From: an uncultured Alphaproteobacteria bacterium
GTDB taxonomy: Bacteria; Pseudomonadota; Alphaproteobacteria; RF32; CAG-239
Assembly: GCA_910577205.1 (NCBI GenBank)
Contig: CAJTMA010000001.1
Span: 62,001 to 126,000 of the forward strand
DNA: 64,000 bases
Direction: 5' to 3'
Positions 16,445 through 24,890 of the stretch are shown here, one piece after another. Each line of letters begins with the position of its first letter. Position 1 is the stretch's first letter. Under the pieces are notes generated by a model. That model searched no databases. It saw only the letters and a program-made list of their open reading frames with translations, and had not been told where the DNA came from. Both the position numbers and the translations under genes were made by a program.

Positions 16445-16765
16445 ATGGGTGAAGAGGGATTTAATGTTAATGATGTTGTTTTAATGAGTGATAAAGGGAA
16501 AAAATCTAGTGTATGCTCCGTGAAATTTAACGAATGTAATCTAAATCAGGACAATCATACACCGATTTTCTATATTCATGAAAAAACATATTCTTTAAAA
16601 TTTAGTATTACTCCTGAAACTGGTACAAAGTTAGAAGAAATTTTCAGGATTTCCAATAAAGAAAAGGCAATTCTTAATAAAATAAGAAGAAAATATATAA
16701 AACGCCTCAAAAAGAAATTTCCGCCTCACAGATTAAAAGAAAGTCTAAAAATAACCGGGGAATAA
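16445..16765 (+). CDS. Hypothetical phage protein
   Basis: 106 aa with no recognised family. The C-terminal third is very basic (about residues 70-98, with KIRRKYIKRLKKKF), which suggests nucleic-acid contact. AAAAGGAGAATAAA gives a strong ribosome site before ATG 16445. It ends at a strong terminator and is the last gene of the early/middle transcript. Confidence 0.55.
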   Translation: MGEEGFNVNDVVLMSDKGKKSSVCSVKFNECNLNQDNHTPIFYIHEKTYSLKFSITPETGTKLEEIFRISNKEKAILNKIRRKYIKRLKKKFPPHRLKESLKITGE

Positions 16766-16782
16766 ACCCCGGTTATTTTTTA
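16750..16782 (+). terminator. Terminator of the early/middle operon
   Basis: AACCGGGG-AATAAA-CCCCGGTT followed by ATTTTTT. A perfect 8-bp GC-rich stem that includes the last codons of the preceding gene. It also lies at the end of the convergent 49-aa gene. Confidence 0.9.
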
Positions 16783-16929
16783 ACTGCATTGCTTAAGTAA
16801 AAATAAAGCCCCGATAAATACCGCTAGAAAGAATAGAAACTTAATAATTGCCCCCACGTACTGCGGCAGCTTTATTAAGAAATTTAATATTTTTTCTTTT
16901 GCCGAAACCTCTTGAGAATTACTTTTCAT
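16780..16929 (-). CDS. Small reverse-strand membrane protein (49 aa) within the prophage
   Basis: It runs opposite to the surrounding phage genes. The N-terminus is charged (MKSNSQEVSAKEKILNF), and residues about 26-45 form one strong transmembrane helix (IIKFLFFLAVFIGALFLL). It ends at the shared terminator. Being leftward like the repressor, it could be expressed in the lysogen, for example as a superinfection-exclusion or antiholin-type protein. That is inference from position and topology only. Confidence 0.5.
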   Translation of the reverse strand: MKSNSQEVSAKEKILNFLIKLPQYVGAIIKFLFFLAVFIGALFLLKQCS

Positions 16930-17049
16930 GCTTTGCCCTTTTAAAAAATCAATTTTTATTATTCAAACATTTATTCGCCTTCATGTAAATAAAAACTCTT
17001 GTTTTTTTATCTTTTTTATGATTTTAAATAAATAACGCATTGAAAACGC

Positions 17050-17076
17050 ATATTTTATACGAACAATTCCCATTAA
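17050..17076 (+). promoter_or_regulatory. Candidate late-promoter element, copy 1
   Basis: A 27-bp sequence that recurs at 23,387-23,413 with one mismatch. Both copies lie in AT-rich leaders just before late operons (endolysin and protease/capsid). It starts ATATTTTATACGAACA. It is probably a site for the Mor/C-type activator or the core of a late promoter. Confidence 0.65.
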
Positions 17077-17098
17077 GATTTAGCGATAATCATCCTAA

Positions 17099-17144
17099 CC
17101 TTATAAGCATGGATAAATTTATATTTTGTTCAACGCTTATAAGG
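17099..17144. promoter_or_regulatory. 10-bp inverted repeat in the endolysin leader
   Basis: CCTTATAAGC at 17,099-17,108 and GCTTATAAGG at 17,135-17,144, perfect and 26 bases apart, ending 9 bases before the ATG. It could be an activator site or a stem that hides the ribosome site of the endolysin until late in infection. Confidence 0.55.
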
Positions 17145-17153
17145 TTTTTTTGT

Positions 17154-17681
17154 ATGGATAAAACAGTTTTTAGCAAAGCTTTTAATAATTCGCTGGCGCA
17201 TGAGGGCGGCTTCGTCAATGATCCGGCTGATTCAGGCGGTGCCACAAAATATGGCATTACTCTTAAAACCTACCGGGAAAAGCATCCAGAAGCTACAATT
17301 GATGCGATTAAAAACCTAACGATTAAAGATGCTGAAGACTTTTATTTTAACGAGTTTTGGCTGCGTTACGGTTATGACCGCATCACGATTGAAGATTTGG
17401 CGGTCAAAATATTTGATGCGGCCATAAACATGGGAGCTCAGCAAGCCCATATTTGCCTGCAACGGGCACTTAATTGCGTGGGGTTTAAGCTAGTTGAAGA
17501 CGGACACATCGGAGAGCAAACGCTTAATGCGCTTAATCATGGCGGCAATCCGGAATGGCAATTCGCCATTCTCTGCGCCTATCGCTCCGAACTTGCCGGG
17601 TTCTACCGCCTATTAGCGGAAAAGAAACCTCAAAACAAAAAGTTCTTAAATGGCTGGTTAAAGAAAAGGGCTTATTCATGA
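17154..17681 (+). CDS. Endolysin, glycoside hydrolase family 108 (N-acetylmuramidase)
   Basis: 175 aa. The catalytic motif SLAHEGGFVNDPADSGG has Glu17, followed by ATKYGIT as in GH108 lysozymes. A peptidoglycan-binding type 3 domain occupies about residues 85-170 (AINMGAQQAH, DGHIGEQTL). It cleaves the murein backbone at the end of infection. No signal sequence is seen, so release needs a holin. The ATG at 17154 is preferred; the frame is open upstream but runs through the promoter-like leader. Its stop overlaps the next ATG (ATGA). Confidence 0.93.
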   Translation: MDKTVFSKAFNNSLAHEGGFVNDPADSGGATKYGITLKTYREKHPEATIDAIKNLTIKDAEDFYFNEFWLRYGYDRITIEDLAVKIFDAAINMGAQQAHICLQRALNCVGFKLVEDGHIGEQTLNALNHGGNPEWQFAILCAYRSELAGFYRLLAEKKPQNKKFLNGWLKKRAYS

Positions 17682-17893
17682 GTGATATTGCAGACATCGC
17701 AGATATAGAGATTGAAAATGCTCTTAACCAGCAAATCTCCAATTTTCGCCAGAAAATAAACCGGGTCGGAAGCTCCAGCCCGGTCTGTGCTATTTGTGGC
17801 GAGATAATTCCACCCGCGCGGCAGAAGGCTGTCCCCGGCTGCCGTCTTTGTTTAGATTGTCAGGAAGAAAGGGAAAAAAATGCCAACCGGTAA
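17678..17893 (+). CDS. DksA/TraR-type C4 zinc-finger protein
   Basis: 71 aa. The C-terminal CAICGEIIPPARQKAVPGCR, then CLDC, is the four-cysteine finger of the TraR/DksA family. The N-terminal helix (about residues 10-35) would enter the RNA polymerase secondary channel. Small TraR-like proteins can mimic DksA plus ppGpp and retune host transcription. The start overlaps the endolysin stop by 4 bases. This position matches Mu-like phages (gp25 region). Confidence 0.9.
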   Translation: MSDIADIADIEIENALNQQISNFRQKINRVGSSSPVCAICGEIIPPARQKAVPGCRLCLDCQEEREKNANR

Positions 17894-18092
17894 CGAAAAA
17901 TTATACAAAGATTTAGGCGAGGTCCGAGGTATGCTGATGGGGCTCGATAAACGTTTTAACAGTTTGGACAGACGTCTTGAACGCATGGAGCAAAAACAAG
18001 ACGACATTTTGAAAAAAACGACCCGCAACTCTGTCGTCTGCAGTGGCGTATTTAGTGCCGCTATCAGTCTGATCGTGTCACAATTCAAATAA
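17880..18092 (+). CDS. Small coiled-coil protein with C-terminal membrane segment
   Basis: 70 aa. A charged helix (EVRGMLMGLDKRFNSLDRRL, then ERMEQKQDDILKK) is followed by one hydrophobic segment (residues about 50-67, VVCSGVFSAAISLIV). This topology occurs in BhlA-like or DUF1515-type phage lysis proteins, so a holin or holin-associated role is possible. It overlaps the DksA-like gene and sits between endolysin and packaging genes. Confidence 0.55.
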   Translation: MPTGNEKLYKDLGEVRGMLMGLDKRFNSLDRRLERMEQKQDDILKKTTRNSVVCSGVFSAAISLIVSQFK

Positions 18093-18104
18093 ACGGAGGC
18101 TGTT

Positions 18105-18611
18105 ATGGCTTACGGAACCCGAGCGCGTAACGAAGTCCGCAAAAATTATATTTTTAAGCTGTTGCCCTTAACACAAGCGGCTAAAATTGCCGGTGTTAAA
18201 AACATTGCCACGGCTCGCCGTTGGAAAGCTGAGGCTTTGGAAAATGGTGATGATTGGGATAAGTTGAAAGCTGCCGCATCTATCGCTTCCGGCGGCCGGG
18301 ATGACCTCATTAAGACTATGATTAACGATTATGTCGTTTTTCACCAGTCGATTATGGATAATTTAAAATCTAAAGAATGCCTCTTAACCGCCAAAGAAAA
18401 GGTTGATGCCTTGGCTTCGCTGGCCGATGCCTTTGCTAAGACGATGAAATCGGCAGGCATGGCAAGCCCTGAATTGTCCAAGCTGTCGATTGCAACCGAT
18501 GTCATCCAACTGCTGGGCGACTTTGTCCGGGATAACTTTCCGCATCATGCTGCAGCCTTTATCGAAATTCTGGAGCCGTTCGGCGAGGAGCTGACAAAAC
18601 ACTATGGTTAA
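18105..18611 (+). CDS. DUF1804 protein (Mu gp27 family), probable small terminase
   Basis: 168 aa. The N-terminal VRKNYIFKLLPLTQAAKIAG HTH and the helical remainder match DUF1804 of Mu-like phages. It sits directly before the large terminase, overlapping it by 8 bases. It probably recognises phage DNA and starts packaging. AAACGGAGG precedes the ATG. Confidence 0.85.
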   Translation: MAYGTRARNEVRKNYIFKLLPLTQAAKIAGVKNIATARRWKAEALENGDDWDKLKAAASIASGGRDDLIKTMINDYVVFHQSIMDNLKSKECLLTAKEKVDALASLADAFAKTMKSAGMASPELSKLSIATDVIQLLGDFVRDNFPHHAAAFIEILEPFGEELTKHYG

Positions 18612-20313
18612 GGTCTCAAAATCGGAATTTATGAAAAGCCTTGCCGATATTGCCGGGCAGCTCAAACAGCAGCTTGACAATATCGCCGAGGGCTTTGATG
18701 CCTCACCCGCTGCGTCTAAAGAACGCCGGGCGCGGGCTGAAAATGATTTTGAATTTTTCGCCCGGACATATTTTCCGCACTATATCCGCCCCAAGGTTGA
18801 CGAGAAAACCGGCAAACTGCGCCCGGTTGAGCCGTCATTGTTTCATAAATGGTTTTTCCGCGAGTTTCTGCCGCTTCTTCGCTCATCAAAAAGTATTTCC
18901 CAGGCTATCGCCGCCCCGCGCGGCGAAGCCAAGACGACTTATTTAATGATTGGCCTTATATATTGTATTGTTTACGGCAAAAAACACTATATCTTGTTTA
19001 TTCAGGATATTTTTGAAAACGCTTCTGTTATTATTGAATCAATTAAGGTTGAGCTTGAATTCAACCAGCGGCTCAAAAGTGATTTCCCAGAGGCCTTTGG
19101 CCGCACGACAACGTGGAAAGTCGGCATTTTTGTTTCTAAGAATAATATTAAAGTCCATGCCCGCGGTGCCCGTCAAGGCGTGCGCGGTTTAAAACACGGC
19201 GCCTATCGTCCAGACATGGTTATTCTGGATGACATGGAAAACGATGAGGCGGTTAAGAACCCCACCAACCGCGACAATCTGGAGAGCTGGCTCAACAAAG
19301 CTATTAAAAACCTTGGCGAAGCCGGGGCAAAACTTGACGTCTTTTACATTGGGACAATTCTGCACTATGATTCAGTTTTGAACCGTACGCTTAATAATCC
19401 GTTGTGGCGCAGCGTAATCTTCCGTGCCATTATGTTACCGCCGGAAAATCAGCAGCTTTGGCAGGAATGGCAGGAAATATTAACAAATAAGCCAGATGCC
19501 GAAGAAAAAGAAACGCCGGAAGAAAAGGCTGACAAATTTTACTCGGCACATAAAGCAGCTATGGACAAAGGCGCAGTCTTAAGCTGGCCGGACAAACGCG
19601 ACCTTTTGACCTTAATGAAAATCAAGGTTGAAGTCGGCACAGCGGCCTTTGACGCCGAATATCAAAACGACCCGCTTTCCGGAGATGCGGCGACATTCAC
19701 CGATTTTACTTATTGGAACGTTCTGGCTAAGCAGTTGCCGGCTTTCGGTGCGGTTGACCCCTCGCTTGGCAAATTCGGCCGCCGCCGCGACCCGTCCGCA
19801 ATTCTGGTCGGCTTTTATGATCGCAATATCGGTGTGCTATATCTGCAGGAGGCTGCTATTAAGAAACGGCTGCCCGACAAGATTATCAACGACATGATTT
19901 ATTATCAAAAGAAGTATAACTGCGTTTTCTGGTTTGTTGAAACCGTCCAGTATCAAGAGTTTTTAAGAACTGAGGCGATTAAACGCGGCAAAAAGGCCGG
20001 CGTGCAGCTGAATTGTATCGGCATAAGCCAGAATGTCGACAAAGACCTGCGTATTCAAACGCTGCAGCCGCATGTCGCCGACGGTTCAATCCGCTTCTTA
20101 TCCATATTAACGGTGCTTATCCAACAAATGCGGCATTGGCCGGTGGTTGACCATGATGACGGTGTTGATTGTCTGGAAATCCTCTGGTCAAATTGCATTA
20201 AATATGCCGGCTCCAGCACAGGACGGATGTCAACTGCAAGTACTCTGGGAGAGAAAAACAGGTCAGTTCTGCACAATGTCTTTAAAAGAATAACAGCTTA
20301 TAGTGGGATTTGA
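18604..20313 (+). CDS. Terminase large subunit (Mu gp28 family)
   Basis: 569 aa. The ATPase half has an atypical Walker A AAPRGEAKTT (about 103-112) and Walker B MVILDDMEND (D209, D210). The C-terminal nuclease half starts at FGAVDPSLG and has a late DHDDGVDCLEIL acidic cluster. It cuts host DNA next to the prophage ends and drives headful packaging into the prohead. Length and layout fit the Mu gp28 family. Confidence 0.92.
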   Translation: MVKVSKSEFMKSLADIAGQLKQQLDNIAEGFDASPAASKERRARAENDFEFFARTYFPHYIRPKVDEKTGKLRPVEPSLFHKWFFREFLPLLRSSKSISQAIAAPRGEAKTTYLMIGLIYCIVYGKKHYILFIQDIFENASVIIESIKVELEFNQRLKSDFPEAFGRTTTWKVGIFVSKNNIKVHARGARQGVRGLKHGAYRPDMVILDDMENDEAVKNPTNRDNLESWLNKAIKNLGEAGAKLDVFYIGTILHYDSVLNRTLNNPLWRSVIFRAIMLPPENQQLWQEWQEILTNKPDAEEKETPEEKADKFYSAHKAAMDKGAVLSWPDKRDLLTLMKIKVEVGTAAFDAEYQNDPLSGDAATFTDFTYWNVLAKQLPAFGAVDPSLGKFGRRRDPSAILVGFYDRNIGVLYLQEAAIKKRLPDKIINDMIYYQKKYNCVFWFVETVQYQEFLRTEAIKRGKKAGVQLNCIGISQNVDKDLRIQTLQPHVADGSIRFLSILTVLIQQMRHWPVVDHDDGVDCLEILWSNCIKYAGSSTGRMSTASTLGEKNRSVLHNVFKRITAYSGI

Positions 20314-20315
20314 GA

Positions 20316-21758
20316 ATGAAAAAGTCTAAAAACAACCGTGAAAACAAACAGACCGCACAGCCGCCGGTTAGCACCGAACTGGCAAGCGCGCAGGAATATT
20401 TTAAAAGCCGTATGCTTTTGGCCGATGTCGTGCGCCCGCTGGACAAGATTCTGCTCGAACGCGGCGGTAATCTTAAGACCTATCGCAATTTGCTGTATGA
20501 TGAGCAGGTCAAAGCCTGCTTTATTGAACAACGCGTTGCCGCTGCCGTTGCCGCGCCCTGGGAAATCATCCCCGCCACCGAAGACAAAAAAGACGTTGAA
20601 ATCGCCGCATTTATTGAAGAAAACCTGAAAAATATCGGTTTCAAAGACAAATATAAAAAAATGCTGTACGGTAATTGGTTCGGTTATTCTGTCGCCGAAA
20701 TCCTTTATAAAATTAAAGACAACCGGATTGTCATTGCTGCCATAAACGTCAAAAAGCCGGAGCGATTCGAGTTCAAATATACCGGCGAGCTCTTCCTTAA
20801 AAAAGACTTTTCCAATATGGAACTTATGCCGGCGCGCAAGTTCTGGGTTTATAAGAACTCCGGCGACAATGACGATGAGGTGTATGGGCTTGGTCTGGCA
20901 CATGTCTGCTTTTGGCCTGTATATTTAAAACGTAACGGCCTTAAATTCTGGTCGGTCGCTGTTGAAAAGTTTGCCGTTCCGACTGCCCGCGGCACTTACC
21001 GTGCCGGCGCAACTGATGACGAAAAGCGCGAGCTGCTGCAAATGCTGGCCTCGATTTCTCAAGAAACCAGCATTGTCGTTGAAGACGGTACCACGGTTGA
21101 TTTGCTCGAGGCAGTTCGCAATTCCGGCGGGGATTTCGAAAAATTCTGCGGCTATCTGGATAAAATCATAGCCAAAGCGATTCTCGGTCAAGAGGGAACC
21201 AGCCAGAACGGTGCCTATGTCGGTACGGCTGAAGTTCAGGAAAACGTCAAAGATTTAATCGTTAAGTCTGACACCGAACTCTTGGACGAGAGTTTTAACG
21301 AGGTTATCAAATGGCTAGTCGAGTTTAACTTTCCCGGTGCTACACCGCCAAAATTAGTACACCGTGTTGAAGAGCCTGAAGACTTGATGAGAGCTGCCGA
21401 CCAAGACACTAAAATATATAATATGGGGTTTGAACCGTCAGAAAAATACATCAATGAAAAATACGGCGGCGAATGGAAAAAGCGCGAAATGCCGGCATAT
21501 CCGCCTGTAGCCACAGCGTTTGCCGAAGCCGCCCCTGACACTGCCGATGACGAATTGTCCGGAGACTGGGAAAGGGTCATGACGCCACTGGTTGCGCCTA
21601 TTGAGGAAATTCTCGCTTCCTGCAGTTCTTTTGCTGAATTCGAAGAACGCCTGTCGGAAGCCTATCCACAAATGGACATAAGCAAACTTCAGGAGCTTAT
21701 CGCTCAAGCCGATTTTGTCGCCCGTATCAAAGGCAAGGCGGGTTTGCCTAATGACTAA
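20316..21758 (+). CDS. Portal protein (DUF935, Mu gp29 family)
   Basis: 480 aa. YDEQVKACFIEQRVAAAVAA and the following PWEI segment, and later LGQEGTSQNG, are typical of DUF935 portals. The ring sits at one vertex of the head, binds the terminase and is the DNA gate. The start is ATG 20316, just after the terminase stop; a TTG at 20310 is less likely. Its 3' end overlaps the head-protein gene by 8 bases. Confidence 0.92.
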   Translation: MKKSKNNRENKQTAQPPVSTELASAQEYFKSRMLLADVVRPLDKILLERGGNLKTYRNLLYDEQVKACFIEQRVAAAVAAPWEIIPATEDKKDVEIAAFIEENLKNIGFKDKYKKMLYGNWFGYSVAEILYKIKDNRIVIAAINVKKPERFEFKYTGELFLKKDFSNMELMPARKFWVYKNSGDNDDEVYGLGLAHVCFWPVYLKRNGLKFWSVAVEKFAVPTARGTYRAGATDDEKRELLQMLASISQETSIVVEDGTTVDLLEAVRNSGGDFEKFCGYLDKIIAKAILGQEGTSQNGAYVGTAEVQENVKDLIVKSDTELLDESFNEVIKWLVEFNFPGATPPKLVHRVEEPEDLMRAADQDTKIYNMGFEPSEKYINEKYGGEWKKREMPAYPPVATAFAEAAPDTADDELSGDWERVMTPLVAPIEEILASCSSFAEFEERLSEAYPQMDISKLQELIAQADFVARIKGKAGLPND

Positions 21759-23016
21759 TGTTAGTATTGGCCCGATGCCGCCGGAAAAAGCGATAAAATG
21801 GTTTAAGAGCAAAGGCTACGCGCTGGGCTTTGACTGGCGCGACGTTTGGAAAGAAGAACATGCCATTGCGTTCACGGTTGCCAAAGCCGCCAGCATTGAT
21901 TTGTTGCAGGATATCCGGGGAGAGCTTGAAAAAGCCCTTGTTTCCGGCGAAACGTTCGAGAGCTTTCAAAAAAACTTAAAGCCCAAACTGGTGGCGCGCG
22001 GCTGGTGGGGGCGCGCTGATATGCAGGATCCGCTCACCGGCGAGGTTAAAGAAGTTCAGCTCGGCAGCACGCGGCGCTTAAAAACAATTTACCGCACTAA
22101 TATTGACACAGCATATTCCGCCGGACGGTGGGAAGAAATAGAGGCAACCAAGAAAACGCACCCGTATCTGCGCTATCGTTGTTCAATGCTGGAACGGTCG
22201 CGAGAGCAACACAAGGCGTGGAATAACATTGTATTGCCTGTGGACGACCCTTGGTGGGATACGCATTATCCGCCTTGTGCCTGGAACTGTAAATGCTGGG
22301 TCGAGCAGGTATTGAAAAGCGAAGTTGACCGTGGAAACGTCCGTTTAAGCAAACGTCCGTCAACAAAATTTGTAAATTATCATAATAAGCGTACCGGCGA
22401 AACGGTTATGGTTCCCGAGGGCATTTCTCCGGGGTTTGATTATAATGTCGGCAAAGCCCGTACAAGAGCTTTCACGCCACCGCCACTTTCCAGTTTACCG
22501 GATACGCTGCAACTGCCGACACAGTTGCCGACCTTGCCTAAACCATCGCCAATACCGAAAAAAGCCATCTTGCCCAAAGATTTAGACGACAGTACCTATA
22601 TTGCTGCGTTTCTTAGGGAATTCGGGATTAAACCCGGACAAACTGGCTTTTTTGAAGATAAAGCCGGCGACAACATGCCGATAAATGAAGACCTGTTTAT
22701 GTCACGAGGCAAAAAGACCAAAGCCGCCAAGTTCGGGCGTGGCCCTTATATGGCACTTCTTGCGCAGGGATTAAAGGATCCAGACGAAATTTGGCTGCAA
22801 TGGATAAAGAACGCCGCCGGTATTTGGGTATTGAAAAAACGTTATTTCAAAATCTGGGAAGGGAAAGACGGCAGTCATTGCCTTACAATCTTTGACAAGA
22901 CCAACGACGGCTGGAGCGGCACAACCAGCTTCACACCCAAAGACGGTAAAACCCAAAAAGCCAAAGATGCCTATTTTAACCAATACCGCGCAGGCTTGCT
23001 ATTATATAAAAAATAA
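21751..23016 (+). CDS. Mu F-like head morphogenesis protein with C-terminal PBECR-like nuclease domain
   Basis: 421 aa. Residues about 1-190 are the Mu F/SPP1 gp7-type minor head domain, with IYRTNIDTAYSAGRWEEI and the Cys/Trp-rich YPPCAWNCKCW. A Pro-rich linker (about 235-275) leads to a separate C-terminal domain (about 285-421: FMSRGKKTKAAKFGRG, LKKRYFKIW, DGWSGTTSF, YRAGLLLYKK). This resembles the PBECR (barnase/EndoU/colicin E5-D/RelE-like) domains found at the ends of phage head proteins. It may be injected with the DNA. Head assignment is firm, the nuclease reading moderate. Confidence 0.82.
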   Translation: MTNVSIGPMPPEKAIKWFKSKGYALGFDWRDVWKEEHAIAFTVAKAASIDLLQDIRGELEKALVSGETFESFQKNLKPKLVARGWWGRADMQDPLTGEVKEVQLGSTRRLKTIYRTNIDTAYSAGRWEEIEATKKTHPYLRYRCSMLERSREQHKAWNNIVLPVDDPWWDTHYPPCAWNCKCWVEQVLKSEVDRGNVRLSKRPSTKFVNYHNKRTGETVMVPEGISPGFDYNVGKARTRAFTPPPLSSLPDTLQLPTQLPTLPKPSPIPKKAILPKDLDDSTYIAAFLREFGIKPGQTGFFEDKAGDNMPINEDLFMSRGKKTKAAKFGRGPYMALLAQGLKDPDEIWLQWIKNAAGIWVLKKRYFKIWEGKDGSHCLTIFDKTNDGWSGTTSFTPKDGKTQKAKDAYFNQYRAGLLLYKK

Positions 23017-23046
23017 TCCCGGTTCGGGTAAGCCGCCGGGATTAAG
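23013..23046 (+). terminator. Terminator after the packaging/head operon
   Basis: AATCCCGG and CCGGGATT form a perfect 8-bp stem with an internal GC-rich loop just after the head-protein stop codon. Only a weak T-run follows, so termination may be partial. Confidence 0.55.
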
Positions 23047-23472
23047 AAAAACAAGGCTCTGATTCCGCCTACCGGAACGCCTCATTATCTTATATTTAAA
23101 ATTATAGCTTATTATTCTTAAAAAAACAATAGGTTTTATATGGGTTATTGCAAAAATGTATGTCTAAAATCTCAAAAGAATAAATAAAGCCCCTTAAAAA
23201 GCAATTTAGCAAAATAAAGCCGGTTACTTAGTAAAATCTGAATCCCCCTGTTAGTGGGGTGTTAGTCCGGCAATAAACGGCATATTATATATAGGAATAA
23301 TCTTTATTTTTAGAATCTGCTTGACTTTAAATAAGAAGTATTTTAATCGCTAAAAACGATAAAAGCAAAAATATTTAACAGAATCAATATTTTATACGAA
23401 CACTTCCCATTAATTAATCCTTAGTCTTCAGTTATCTTGGCTTCATAGGCAACAAACCTGTGGAGTTAAGAT
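23047..23472. other. Long AT-rich leader before the protease/capsid operon
   Basis: No gene longer than 15 codons. It holds a short GC hairpin (CCCCC-TGTTAGT-GGGG near 23,255), a TTGACT box near 23,330 and the 27-bp element at 23,387. It probably carries the late promoter of the capsid-tail operon (PI-like) and a long 5' leader. Confidence 0.5.
23387..23413 (+). promoter_or_regulatory. Candidate late-promoter element, copy 2
   Basis: It matches 17,050-17,076 at 26 of 27 positions (C for A at one site). It lies 60 bases before the ATG of the protease gene. The surrounding leaders differ, so conservation is specific to this element. Confidence 0.65.
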
Positions 23473-24564
23473 ATGACAAAGAAATTTATTAATATTTTTC
23501 GTCCGGGCAAACACATTGACAGTTCCGGTCAGGAAATTAGCTTCAGCGAAGACGATTTGAAAGACATCGCCGCAAGCTACAATTCCGAAATTCACGAAGC
23601 CCCTATCTGCTGCGGGCATCCCAAACATGACAAACCGGCTTTCGGCTGGATTAAAAGCCTGTGCTATGATGCCGCAGCTAAAATGCTGAAGGCGATTCCG
23701 GTGCAAGTAAATCCTGAATTTGCCGAAATGGTTAATTCCGGGGCATTTAAGAAGATTTCTCCGGCTTTCTATTCTCCCAATTCTCCGACAAACCCCAATC
23801 CCGGACATTTCACGCTGCGCCATATTGCTTTTTTAGGCGCGCAGCCGCCGGCCGTTAAAGGGCTTGGCAGTGCTAGCTTCGCCGAAACCGATAATGCCGA
23901 CATTGCGTTTGAATTAGAGTTTTCAGAAACAGAACTGGCTTATAACGACAAAGGTATCTCCCGTCTATTCCGTAATTTGAAGAACTTTCTGATTGGCAAA
24001 TACAGCCAAGAAGAAGCCGACACCGTCATTCCGGAATATGCAATTGAAGAAATTTCCTCAGCTGCCGAACATGCCATAAATGAAGTTAGAACAGAACCAA
24101 AGGCTGAATACAATGAACAAACATCTCCGACCATTAAGCAAGAAGAACCGGCAGATAATGAAAAAGCCAAGGCTGTCGAAGCCGAAAATGCCAGGCTCAA
24201 GGCCGAACTGTTGAAAGCCAAAAGCGACAAACTGGCTGCAGAAAACAAAGAGTTCTGCGAAAAACAGGTCAAAGCCGGCAAACTGTTGCCCGCCATGAAA
24301 GAAAGCGTTTTGTCTTTTATGGAAGATTTGAGTGCCTTAGAACTGGAGTTCAGCGAAGAAAATACGGCTCTGGCTTCGTTTAAGGCACTTATCAGCCAAC
24401 TGCCGGCAGCCGTTAATTTTTCGGAAGTCACGCCGCCAGCCAAAGACGAAACCCCGCAGACTGCTTCAGACATTGCGGACAAAGCCCGCGCTTTTCAGGA
24501 AAAACAAGCTGAAGCCGGACACGATATCCGTTTCAGCGAAGCTGTCCGCGCTGTTTGCAAATAA
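23473..24564 (+). CDS. Phage I-like head maturation protease/scaffold (Mu gp32 family)
   Basis: 363 aa. The N-terminal part (about 1-140) carries the I-family blocks HPKHDKPAFGWIKSL and FKKISPAFYSP. The middle (about 200-265) is a Lys/Glu/Ala-rich coiled coil, as expected of a scaffold. In Mu, gene I encodes a protease and the internal Z gene the scaffold; a downstream internal start may do the same here. GTGGAG lies ahead of the ATG. It is the first gene of the head-tail operon. Confidence 0.88.
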   Translation: MTKKFINIFRPGKHIDSSGQEISFSEDDLKDIAASYNSEIHEAPICCGHPKHDKPAFGWIKSLCYDAAAKMLKAIPVQVNPEFAEMVNSGAFKKISPAFYSPNSPTNPNPGHFTLRHIAFLGAQPPAVKGLGSASFAETDNADIAFELEFSETELAYNDKGISRLFRNLKNFLIGKYSQEEADTVIPEYAIEEISSAAEHAINEVRTEPKAEYNEQTSPTIKQEEPADNEKAKAVEAENARLKAELLKAKSDKLAAENKEFCEKQVKAGKLLPAMKESVLSFMEDLSALELEFSEENTALASFKALISQLPAAVNFSEVTPPAKDETPQTASDIADKARAFQEKQAEAGHDIRFSEAVRAVCK

Positions 24565-24574
24565 GGAGGCAAAT

Positions 24575-24865
24575 ATGAGAAAACCCAAATTTTCCGATTT
24601 TCAGTTTGATTGGCCGTCAAAAAAAGCAGGCATAAAAAACTATTGCATAGAAAAGGCCTCAGAAAAGCGCGCCAGAAGAGAAGCCCTCTGCGAACGTATC
24701 GCCAAAACCGCAGACGTCTTCTACGAAATGCTTGAATGTCTGCGGAAAGAAGGCGGCAATGAGGCATTGCTTCAACGCGCGGAGCTGTATTTCCAGTGCG
24801 GTTTTCTCGCAGCCGGCTGGTCGCTGGACTTAATAGCCGGCGACAAGACTGATTTGATTATGTAA
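24575..24865 (+). CDS. Hypothetical head-region protein
   Basis: 96 aa with no recognised family. It begins MRKPKFSDFQFDWPSKKAG and is mostly helical and charged, with several cysteines. AAGGAGGCAAAT gives a strong ribosome site before the ATG at 24575; the longer upstream frame overlaps the protease gene. Between scaffold and decoration genes, so perhaps a minor head or regulatory protein. Confidence 0.6.
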   Translation: MRKPKFSDFQFDWPSKKAGIKNYCIEKASEKRARREALCERIAKTADVFYEMLECLRKEGGNEALLQRAELYFQCGFLAAGWSLDLIAGDKTDLIM

Positions 24866-24890
24866 CCCCCAACCAAGAAAGGCAAAACTT

